This document shows positions 1 to 6,050 of a stretch of 27,390 nt of DNA, piece by piece. The stretch is from positions 1 through 27,390 of the forward strand of contig JBKPDY010000069.1 in the NCBI GenBank assembly GCA_046728155.1, in the 5' to 3' direction. Position 1 is the first letter of the stretch, and each line of letters begins with the position of its first letter. The stretch comes from CAWDLX01 sp046728155 (GTDB taxonomy: Bacteria; Actinomycetota; Actinomycetes; Mycobacteriales; Micromonosporaceae). The notes beneath the pieces were generated by a model. The model searched no databases, had not been told where the DNA came from, and saw only the letters and a program-made list of their open reading frames with translations. Made by a program: the position numbers and the translations under genes.

Positions 1-582
1 GTCGAAGCGCATACCCTCGGTGAGCTCCAGCTCGAGGCCGAAGGTGTTGCTCTCCTCAACGGTGATGACGCCTTCCTTGCCGACCTTGTCCATCGCCTCG
101 GCGATGATGTCGCCGACGGTGGTGTCACCGGCGGAGATGGAGGCGGTCGACGCGATCTGCTCCTTGGTCTCGACGTCCTTCGCGATCTTCGCGAGCTCCT
201 CCGTCACCGCGGCGACGGCGGCCTCGATGCCCCGCTTGAGGGCCATCGGGTTCGCTCCGGCGGCCACGTTGCGCAGACCCTCGCGGACCAGCGCCTGGGC
301 CAGAACGGTCGCCGTCGTCGTGCCGTCGCCGGCGACGTCGTCGGTCTTCTTGGCGACCTCCTTGACCAGCTCGGCGCCGATCTTCTCGTACGGGTCGTCG
401 AGTTCGATCTCCTTGGCGATGCTCACACCATCGTTGGTGATGGTGGGGGCACCCCACTTCTTCTCGAGGACGACGTTGCGGCCCCGCGGGCCCAGCGTTA
501 CCTTCACGGCGTCGGCAAGGACATTCATGCCCCGCTCGAGACCGCGGCGCGCCTCCTCGTCGAACGCGATAATCTTGGCCAT
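1..582 (-). CDS. groL: Chaperonin GroEL (60 kDa), N-terminal 194 codons, runs off the window
   Basis: This is the 5' part of a GroEL/Hsp60 gene; the 3' part lies beyond position 1. GroEL assembles into a double ring that folds proteins with ATP in the cytoplasm. The translation begins MAKIIAFDEEARRGLERG and contains the nucleotide-binding GDGTTT motif about residue 85 and the run ending EGMRFD at the window edge. The ATG at 582-580 follows a strong ribosome site, CCAGGAGGAC at 600-591. No groES lies upstream; the next genes are a cold-shock gene and paaN, so this is the stand-alone, GroEL2-type copy common in actinobacteria. Two CIRCE operators about 200 bp upstream indicate HrcA control. The family call is secure; the assignment as second paralogue is inferred from the missing groES. 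Confidence 0.97.
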   Translation of the reverse strand, partial: MAKIIAFDEEARRGLERGMNVLADAVKVTLGPRGRNVVLEKKWGAPTITNDGVSIAKEIELDDPYEKIGAELVKEVAKKTDDVAGDGTTTATVLAQALVREGLRNVAAGANPMALKRGIEAAVAAVTEELAKIAKDVETKEQIASTASISAGDTTVGDIIAEAMDKVGKEGVITVEESNTFGLELELTEGMRFD

Positions 583-777
583 TCGGCGTTGTCCTCCTGG
601 ACAGTGTTGTACGCACCTTCGAGCGCGAGCGTGCCTGGATGCCTGCCGGTACCAGTACACCGCGTCGCACCCGTCGGTCGGGCCGGATAGCCCGCGACGA
701 CCGGCCTCACAGCCCGGATCCGAGCCGTGACGCCCCACCGTCCCGACCAACACCCGCTCCGGCGGGCGCCGAGCGGA
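583..777 (-). other. Long 5' leader of groEL
   Basis: About 195 bp separate the groEL start from the nearer CIRCE element and hold no convincing gene in either strand. If transcription starts just after the -10 candidate at 815-810, the mRNA leader is roughly 220 nt and includes the second CIRCE as RNA. Apart from the Shine-Dalgarno at 600-591 I see no recognisable regulatory RNA. Confidence 0.5.
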
Positions 778-804
778 TTGGCACTCACCCCATGAGAGTG
801 CCAA
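778..804 (-). promoter_or_regulatory. CIRCE operator (HrcA site), start-proximal copy
   Basis: The sequence is TTGGCACTC, nine bases, then GAGTGCCAA: a perfect 9-bp inverted repeat with the canonical N9 spacer. It differs from the consensus TTAGCACTC/GAGTGCTAA by a compensated change in each arm, so symmetry is kept. It lies inside the predicted groEL leader and would be bound by HrcA as DNA. Confidence 0.9.
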
Positions 805-809
805 TCACC

Positions 810-839
810 TGTTTAGCACTCACCCCCGTCGAGTGCAAG
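810..839 (-). promoter_or_regulatory. CIRCE operator overlapping the groEL promoter
   Basis: On the plus strand TTAGCACTC (813-821), nine bases, then GAGTGCAAG (831-839) form a CIRCE element with one arm slightly degenerate. On the minus strand the same bases give TTGCAC (838-833), a 17-bp spacer and TAAACA (815-810), a plausible sigma-70-type -35/-10 pair. HrcA bound here would cover the whole core promoter. The operator is read directly; the promoter assignment is inferred from position and spacing. Confidence 0.85.
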
Positions 840-998
840 CCACTTGGCAACGAAGACCCACTCCGGACGAGAGAAGGGGGCGAGCCCCTGATGACCGCCG
901 TGGGTCCGACAGTGATAACCGCCGTGGGCCGGCGGCCTCTGGACTGAGGAGCCGAGCGACGAAGGAGCGAGCGACGAGGGAAGAGGGCGACTGGAAAG

Positions 999-1119
999 GC
1001 CCACGGCACGCGCGAGCGATTGCGAGCGCCAAGAGCGCAGCCCACGGCACGCGCGAGCGATTGCGAGCGCCAAGAGCGCAGCCCACGGCACGCGCGAGCG
1101 AATGCGAGCGCAAACGCAG
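999..1119. repeat. 41-bp tandem repeat, about three copies
   Basis: Two identical 41-bp units (999-1039, 1040-1080), each beginning GCCCACGGCACGCGCGAGCG, are followed by a third, decayed unit (1081 to about 1119). The array lies between the groEL operators and the terminator of the cold-shock gene. Just left, 940-990 carries related GAGCGAGCGACGA-type sequence resembling other intergenic repeats in this window. The rest of 840-998 shows no gene or site I can support. The repeats open long but meaningless frames on both strands. Confidence 0.9.
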
Positions 1120-1149
1120 AAGGGCACCGCCCGGCCAGACGGTGCCCTT
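1120..1149 (-). terminator. Hairpin terminator after the cold-shock gene
   Basis: AAGGGCACCG (1120-1129) and CGGTGCCCTT (1140-1149) form a perfect 10-bp stem with a 10-nt loop, 22 bp beyond the stop codon. No U-run follows, as is common in high-GC actinobacteria. Confidence 0.8.
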
Positions 1150-1171
1150 GCTGTGCCAAGTCCGGAATAGG

Positions 1172-1372
1172 TCAGATGACATGGACCTTCTCGGCCTGCG
1201 GACCCTTCTGGCCCTGGGCGATTTCGAACTCGACCCGTGCCCCGTCGTCGAGAGTCTTGTAGCCGTCCATGTCGATCGCGGTGAAGTGGACGAACACGTC
1301 CTGCCCACCGTCGACTGCGATGAAGCCGTAGCCCTTCTCGCTGTTGAACCACTTGACGGTGCCCTGCGCCAC
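1172..1372 (-). CDS. cspA: Cold-shock protein, CspA family (66 aa)
   Basis: This encodes a single cold-shock domain, a small beta-barrel that binds single-stranded RNA or DNA and acts as an RNA chaperone. The nucleic-acid-binding motifs are visible near the N-terminus: KGYGFI (RNP1) and DVFVHF (RNP2). Length is typical for the family. The start is GTG at 1372, giving MAQGTVKWFN; GAGGAA six bases upstream is a good ribosome site. A GTG five codons earlier is in frame but would place that ribosome site inside the gene. The gene lies between paaN and groEL on the same strand and has its own terminator. A 220-bp non-coding stretch upstream probably holds its promoter and leader. Confidence 0.95.
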   Translation of the reverse strand: MAQGTVKWFNSEKGYGFIAVDGGQDVFVHFTAIDMDGYKTLDDGARVEFEIAQGQKGPQAEKVHVI

Positions 1373-1497
1373 TGTGCACTTCCTCACTGCCGTACCACTG
1401 GACCGCGGGTTTACGGCCCACGGCCGCCCATCAGCCCTTCAGCGACCGTGCGTGGTCCGAGGAGCGCACCTTTGGCGACCGATCTCGCACGCTACCG

Positions 1498-1561
1498 GAT
1501 GCGTTCAGAGAGCGCATCAGGCCAAATCGGACAGTCGTAGCGATCAACTGTCTCGATTTGG
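1498..1561 (-). terminator. Stem-loops between paaN and the cold-shock gene
   Basis: CCAAATCGGACAGT (1522-1535) pairs with ACTGTC and CGATTTGG (1547-1561) with one bulged base, giving a 14-bp stem and 11-nt loop, 33 bp after the paaN stop. A second, 6-bp hairpin (GATGCG 1498-1503, CGCATC 1513-1518) follows. The likely role is paaN termination; an operator for the cold-shock gene is possible. Confidence 0.7.
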
Positions 1562-1593
1562 TGACATGCTGAGGTGACGGGCACCACATTCGC

Positions 1594-3270
1594 TCAGTGG
1601 TGCCGGCGGGACTGGACGACCCTGAAGCGATTCGCCACATAAGCCCCATCGGTCAGCGATGCGTTGGCCGCCGGATTCGCGCCGGTGGCATGGAAATCTG
1701 AGAAGGCCGCCGACTGGTTGACGAACACCCCGCCGGTGAGGTTGCAGGACAGATGCACGCCGGCGTCGAGGGCGGCCGCCTCCACCGCGTCCAGTACGGC
1801 CGGGTCGGTCGAGTAGACCGAGGCCGTGAGGGCGCCCTTGATACCGGCCGTGCGGCGGAAGACGTCCACGGAGTCCATGGTGGACGACGTGGACACGACG
1901 TACGAGATCGGCCCGAACCACTCGGTCGCGTAGGTCTCCGCGTCCGTGGCCGCAGCCAGGGCAACCACCAGTGGCGTTCGTACCTGAGCCTTGGGGTGGG
2001 CAGGGTGCTCCAACGACCGCGAGTCGAGAACGACACGGCCGACCCCCCTGGCCCGCTCGAGCCGTTCGAGCACGCCATCGTTGACGATCGCTCCGGTAAG
2101 CTCAACGGCGCGGGCCGGGTCACTGGTCAATGTGGACACCGCATCGGCGATGCCGGCCGCGACATCGTCGAAGCTGCGCGGCCCGGCCTCGGTTTGGGTG
2201 CCCTGTGCCGGCACCAGGATGTTCTGCGGCGTGGTGCACATCTGTCCACTGTAGAGACTCAGCGAGAAGGCGATGTTGCGGCACATGCCGGCGAAGTCGT
2301 CGGTCGAGTCGACGATGATCGTGTTGACGCCCGCTTTCTCGGTGTAGACGTTCGCCTGCCGGGCGTTCGCCTCCAGCCAGTTGCCGTACTCGGTCGACCC
2401 GGTGAAGTCGATGATGCGCACCTCGGGTCGCAGCGCGAGGACGCTGGCCAGTTTCTCGTCGGCCGCTTCGGCGGCCAGCGCCACGAGGTTGGGGTCAAAG
2501 CCGGCCTCGGCGAGCACCTCGCGCGCCACCCGTACGGTCAGAGCCAGCGGCAGGACGGCCCGCGGGTGCGGCTTGACCACGACCGGGTTGCCGGTCGCGA
2601 GCGATGCGAACAGGCCAGGGTACGAATTCCAGGTCGGGAATGTGTTGCATCCGATGACGAGGGCGACCCCACGCGGTACCACGTGGAAGGTCTTCGTCAT
2701 CCGTAGCGGCTCTCCCTTGCCGGCCGGCTTCTCCCAGTCGCTCTGTGCCGGCGTACGGGTCATCTCGGCGTACGCGTACGCCAGCGCCTCCAGCGCCCGG
2801 TCGAGCGCATGGGCGCCGCCGGCCTGGAACGCCATCACAAAGGCCTGGCCGGTCGTGAACTGCACGGCGTTAGCCAGCAGGAAGATCTGCTTGTGCAGTC
2901 GGTGCAGGATCTCCAGGCAGACGCCGGTACGTGCCTGCGGTCCGGCATCCCGCCACGCGGGCATCGCCGCTTGAGCGGCGCTGAGCAGCGCGTCGATGTC
3001 GCAATGCGGGTAGCGGATGGCCAGGTCGAGGCCGTACGGGCTCGATTCGGTTGAGACCCAGCCCGTCTGACCCGGCTGGTCGATCGCGAAGTCGGTGCCA
3101 AGTAGCGCCTGGAACGCCGCGGCTCCGTCCGCGGCGGCCGTCTCGCCGTAGACCCTGGGACTGGGCGATTCCGGGTACGCCGACCAGTAGGACCGATCGG
3201 CGATGGCTCGGGTGGCGCGGTCGAGGATCTCCCGATGTGACTCGAAGAAGCGGGGCAGTGTTGCCGTCAT
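1594..3270 (-). CDS. paaN: PaaN-type aldehyde dehydrogenase (558 aa)
   Basis: This is an NAD(P)-dependent aldehyde dehydrogenase of the PaaN branch, annotated as phenylacetic acid degradation protein PaaN in actinobacteria. The translation shows the cofactor-binding KPHPRAVLPLAL stretch (Lys about 233), an FTGSTEYG turn (about 289-296), the catalytic-base region YTEKAGVN (Glu about 311) and the nucleophile in SGQMCTTPQN (Cys about 345). Length matches the approximately 550-residue PaaN subfamily rather than ordinary 480-residue dehydrogenases. The start is ATG at 3270, with a modest GGTGAAGA upstream. No other phenylacetyl-CoA catabolic gene (paaA-K) is in the window, so this copy is detached from its pathway and its substrate is uncertain. 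Confidence 0.88.
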   Translation of the reverse strand: MTATLPRFFESHREILDRATRAIADRSYWSAYPESPSPRVYGETAAADGAAAFQALLGTDFAIDQPGQTGWVSTESSPYGLDLAIRYPHCDIDALLSAAQAAMPAWRDAGPQARTGVCLEILHRLHKQIFLLANAVQFTTGQAFVMAFQAGGAHALDRALEALAYAYAEMTRTPAQSDWEKPAGKGEPLRMTKTFHVVPRGVALVIGCNTFPTWNSYPGLFASLATGNPVVVKPHPRAVLPLALTVRVAREVLAEAGFDPNLVALAAEAADEKLASVLALRPEVRIIDFTGSTEYGNWLEANARQANVYTEKAGVNTIIVDSTDDFAGMCRNIAFSLSLYSGQMCTTPQNILVPAQGTQTEAGPRSFDDVAAGIADAVSTLTSDPARAVELTGAIVNDGVLERLERARGVGRVVLDSRSLEHPAHPKAQVRTPLVVALAAATDAETYATEWFGPISYVVSTSSTMDSVDVFRRTAGIKGALTASVYSTDPAVLDAVEAAALDAGVHLSCNLTGGVFVNQSAAFSDFHATGANPAANASLTDGAYVANRFRVVQSRRHH

Positions 3271-3645
3271 AGGTCCATCTTCACCCTTACCGCGCTGAGG
3301 TGGTCGCCGGGGACGGTGGCACCGGCCGCGGAACACAGTTCGGCCGTCCCGCTCGGGTCGTACGAACCCGGTCGGAACGGCCGAAGAGAGCTGGTCGGGA
3401 GGAGCCTCGCGCCGACACCATCACTGGCATCGAAACTGCGCGCCGCCCTGCCGGCGTCGCGGCGACGAACCTCCCGCACGCAGCATCCTGCGCGGTCGGA
3501 ACCGGCGCGTCAAGTAGTTCGGCATGGGTTCTCGCACAGCGTGCACGAGCGCGCCTACTCTGCGTGATGATCGTCTGGCCGACACGCCGGTCGACCAGCG
3601 AAGAGTGGAGTTACCCACGGTGATGCATCAGTAAATCTTTGTTTG
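3271..3645. other. Gene-poor stretch upstream of paaN
   Basis: I find no convincing gene here. It should contain the paaN promoter. A minus-strand frame at 3267-3479 overlaps the paaN start as ATGA but has no recognisable domain and weak third-position GC bias. The end near 3600-3650 is unusually AT-rich for this genome and holds a perfect 10-bp palindrome, TGATGCATCA (3621-3630), a possible operator. Confidence 0.5.
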
Positions 3646-3670
3646 ATTCGCCTCCGTACGCGGGGCGAAT
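3646..3670 (-). terminator. Hairpin after the threonine-synthase-like gene
   Basis: ATTCGCC (3646-3652) and GGCGAAT (3664-3670) form a 7-bp stem, extendable by two pairs, about 34 bp past the stop codon. An AT-rich but not U-rich tail follows on the minus strand. Confidence 0.55.
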
Positions 3671-3703
3671 AGCAGCAAAACCTTGTGGCCGGGCCAGTGT
3701 GCG

Positions 3704-4957
3704 TCAGGCGATGAGAGCTGCCTCGCGGGCGGCCTTCAAGGTCGGTCGGATCCGGTACGTCGGTCCGACCACGCTCTCCACCGCATCGAAGGTCTTCAGG
3801 CCGTCGCCGGTGTTGAGCACGACGGTCTCGGCGGAGGGGTCGAGCCGACCCGATGCCACCAGCTTGCCGAGCACCGCCACCGTCACGCCACCCGCGGTCT
3901 CGGCGAAAATCCCGGTGGTGGCCGCTAGCAGCCGGATACCGGCACGGATCTCACCGTCGTCGGCATGGTCGATCCAGCCGCCGGTTCGCCGGACCACTTC
4001 CAGGGCGTAGAGCCCAGCGGCCGGGTCGCCGATGTTGAGCGACTTGGCGATGCCGGTCGGGCGTACCGGCACGATCGTGTCCACGCCGGCGTGCAGCGCG
4101 GCCGCGATGGGGTTGCAGCCGGCCGACTGAGCGCCGAAGACCCGCCAGCCGCCCGCCGGCGGGTCGGCCAGACCCAGCTCGACCAGCTCGGCGAAGGCCT
4201 TGTCCACTTTGGTCAGTAGTTCGCCGCTCGCCATCGGGATCACCACCTGAGCCGGCACGCGCCAGCCGAGCTGCTCGGCGACTTCGTACCCGAGGGTCTT
4301 GGAGCCCTCGGCATAGAACGGGCGCAGGTTGACGTTGACGAACGCTGTCTTTTCGAACTCGTCGGTCTCGGTCAGTTCGGAGCAGAGACGGTTCACGTCG
4401 TCGTATGAGCCGTCGACCGCGACCACGTCCCCGCCATACACCGCGGTCGTAACGACCTTCCCCGGCTCGAGGTCGGCCGGTATGAAGACCATCGAGGGCA
4501 CTCCGGCCCGCGCCGAGTGCGCGGCGACCGAGTTGGCCAGGTTACCCGTCGAGGCACAGGCAAAGCGGGTGAAGCCGAAACCCCGTGCCGCCGTCAACGC
4601 GGTCGAGACGACGCGGTCCTTGAACGAGTGTGTGGGGTTGGCCGAGTCGTCCTTGAACCAGAGCGGTCCGGTCATACCGACCGCCTCGGCCAGTGCGCGA
4701 GCCGCGACCATCGGCGTCCAGCCCGGATCGAGGGTGACCCGGGTGGCCGGATCCTGACCAACCGGAAGTAGCGAAGCGTAGCGCCACATGCTTGCCGGTC
4801 CGCCCGCTATCTCCGCCCGGGTGACGCCGCGCAGCGTCTCCGCGTCGTAGGCCACCTCCAGCGGCCCGAAACAGTTGTAGCAGGCATACTGAGCCCGCAG
4901 CGGTGCCTCGGTGGAACAGTTACGACAGATCAGGCAGCGAGCAGCGGTCGAGCGCAT
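3704..4957 (-). CDS. thrC: Threonine-synthase-family PLP enzyme under SAM riboswitch control; MetM-like candidate (417 aa)
   Basis: This is a fold-type II PLP enzyme of the threonine synthase family. The N-terminus carries a zinc-ribbon-like pair of CxxC motifs (Cys11/14 and Cys26/29); THSFKDR holds the PLP lysine (Lys113), followed by the substrate/PLP segments STGNLANS and MASGELLTK. The ATG at 4957 follows GAAGGAGA. The gene sits directly behind a SAM-I riboswitch, which controls methionine genes and is unexpected for threonine synthesis. From memory, a threonine-synthase homologue in Streptomyces (MetM) makes homocysteine from O-phosphohomoserine using a sulfur-carrier protein (MetO), and lies near groEL2 and a cold-shock gene. 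This gene fits that homologue in sequence, regulation and neighbourhood. No sulfur-carrier gene is adjacent. The family is certain; MetM function is an inference, true threonine synthase the alternative. Confidence 0.9.
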   Translation of the reverse strand: MRSTAARCLICRNCSTEAPLRAQYACYNCFGPLEVAYDAETLRGVTRAEIAGGPASMWRYASLLPVGQDPATRVTLDPGWTPMVAARALAEAVGMTGPLWFKDDSANPTHSFKDRVVSTALTAARGFGFTRFACASTGNLANSVAAHSARAGVPSMVFIPADLEPGKVVTTAVYGGDVVAVDGSYDDVNRLCSELTETDEFEKTAFVNVNLRPFYAEGSKTLGYEVAEQLGWRVPAQVVIPMASGELLTKVDKAFAELVELGLADPPAGGWRVFGAQSAGCNPIAAALHAGVDTIVPVRPTGIAKSLNIGDPAAGLYALEVVRRTGGWIDHADDGEIRAGIRLLAATTGIFAETAGGVTVAVLGKLVASGRLDPSAETVVLNTGDGLKTFDAVESVVGPTYRIRPTLKAAREAALIA

Positions 4958-4968
4958 CGGGTCTCCTT

Positions 4969-5092
4969 CTCATCTTTCCCACGCCGATCGTGGGCCGGAG
5001 TTGGCACCAATCCGCGCCTGCTGCATCGTCGCCCGTGCGCTCGGTGGTTGCCGGGGCTTCATCGGGCCGGTCCCTCTGCCCCTCTGGATGAG
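4969..5092 (-). promoter_or_regulatory. SAM-I (S-box) riboswitch
   Basis: Read on the minus strand, P1 pairs CTCATC (5092-5087) with GATGAG (4974-4969). Between them are the conserved S-box blocks: AGAGGGGCAGAGGGACC, GGCCCGATGAAGCCCCGGC then AACC, GGTGCCAACTCC, a P4 hairpin, and GGAAAGATGAG at the end. These are hallmark positions of the SAM-I aptamer. The P1 3' strand touches the Shine-Dalgarno GAAGGAGA (4969-4962), with the ATG 4 bases beyond it. No separate terminator hairpin fits before the gene, so control is probably translational: SAM binding closes P1 against the ribosome site and shuts expression off. Confidence 0.95.
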
Positions 5093-5107
5093 GTTGTTCA
5101 GTTATCT

Positions 5108-5231
5108 GCCTCGCCTCCGCGCTCGCTCCGCTGCTGCCACCCCACGAAGACGCTCCGCTGCGCTTCACGTCTCCGCGGGGACCCCGGCGTGGCCCGGCGG
5201 CCCTGCGATGCTCGCTCGCTGTCGGCTCGGT
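5108..5231. repeat. Dispersed intergenic repeat, long variant
   Basis: The left end, GCCTCGCCTCCGCGCTCG, and the right end from CGGCCCTGCGATGCTCGC to GTCGGCTCGG are the same as the ends of the 79-bp units at 12363-12520. The middle differs and is longer. The element fills the gap between the riboswitch and the next gene and encodes nothing recognisable. Confidence 0.8.
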
Positions 5232-5258
5232 TGTTGCTCGTCAGGGTAGCAAGCCGAC
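5221..5258 (-). terminator. Possible terminator of the upstream minus-strand gene
   Basis: GTCGGCT (5221-5227) and AGCCGAC (5252-5258) form a 7-bp inverted repeat with a 24-nt loop just after the stop at 5271. One arm is the right end of the dispersed repeat. The large loop makes this tentative. Confidence 0.35.
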
Positions 5259-5270
5259 TACGGGAGTGCC

Positions 5271-5969
5271 CTACTGCGCCGGCGGCGTACCGCCGGGCTG
5301 AGGTGGCAACGGTTGGTCGGTGGAGCCGCCGGTCGGCACCGGGTTGAGACACACACGCTGCGCCGATGCGCTGAGCCACTGCTTGTCGTCGACCACCGGC
5401 GGCGTGAGCTCCTCCTCGCGCTGCTGCCCATCGACTTCGATGGTCACATAGATCGCCTCGTCGACATCCGCGTTTGCAGCAAGCAACGCACGGCAGTTCA
5501 CGGTGTACCGGGCGGCGATGACCGCGTCGGAGGTCGCCGGGTCGGTACCGAGCTGGATGGTCTGCGGCGAAGGCAAAGTGCCGTCGAGGGCGAAGCCCTG
5601 GTTCTCGTTCCCGGGCGGGATGATTGTCAACGCGGTACGGGTGAGTCCGGTCGGCGCGATGATGCGGGCCGAGAGCACGGTCACCGGCACCGCCGCGCGG
5701 TTGCGGATACCCAACCCGATCGTGACCGTGTTGTTGCCCCCGATCGTCGCGTTGAACCCGTCCGTCGCCTCGATGGCCGGATTGGGCAATGCGGCGAGTC
5801 CGGACGCGTTGCGCGTCAGAAAAAGGTAGGCCCCGGCACCGAGTACCAGCACGCCGAGTCCTGCGACCAGCCAGGTGACCCATCCACGGCCCGAGCGCCG
5901 GCGCGAGCCGCCCCGCATCCGGCGCTTCTGGACGATGAGGTCGATGTCCTGCGTATCCCAGCCACTCAC
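5271..5969 (-). CDS. Single-pass membrane protein with secreted domain, unknown function (232 aa)
   Basis: I do not recognise this family. A charged, basic N-terminus (QKRRMRGGSRRRSG) precedes one membrane helix at about residues 32-52 (WLVAGLGVLVLGAGAYLFLT), so roughly 180 residues lie outside the cell. That domain looks beta-rich, has two cysteines (NCRALL and RVCLNP) that could pair, and ends in a Pro/Gly/Gln-rich tail. The start is taken as GTG at 5969, giving MSGWDTQDID; a TAGCCT box lies 8 bases upstream and no good ribosome site is seen, so a leaderless transcript is possible. It lies 81 bp downstream of the ABC permease on the same strand and may be an accessory or sensor of that transporter, by location only. 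Confidence 0.75.
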   Translation of the reverse strand: MSGWDTQDIDLIVQKRRMRGGSRRRSGRGWVTWLVAGLGVLVLGAGAYLFLTRNASGLAALPNPAIEATDGFNATIGGNNTVTIGLGIRNRAAVPVTVLSARIIAPTGLTRTALTIIPPGNENQGFALDGTLPSPQTIQLGTDPATSDAVIAARYTVNCRALLAANADVDEAIYVTIEVDGQQREEELTPPVVDDKQWLSASAQRVCLNPVPTGGSTDQPLPPQPGGTPPAQ

Positions 5970-6050
5970 GGCTTCGCAGGCTAGCCCCCGGCGGTGGGGA
6001 AGGCCAACCCCCCGGGGCTGTCTCACCGCCGTGTCGTCTGGGTTCCTCGG

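Noticed and set aside
999..1119. CRISPR array
   Set aside because: The 41-bp units are directly contiguous with no spacers, and no cas gene is present.
785..1540. Several overlapping frames of 100-235 codons on both strands
   Set aside because: They run through the 41-bp tandem repeat and over the operators or the cold-shock gene and show only Arg/Ala/Ser-rich low complexity; GC-rich repeats open such frames by chance.
3267..3479. A 70-codon frame overlapping the paaN start as ATGA
   Set aside because: The overlap looks gene-like, but there is no domain, no ribosome site I can support and weaker third-position GC bias than neighbouring genes. It does not resemble a ThiS/MoaD-type carrier, which would end in GG.
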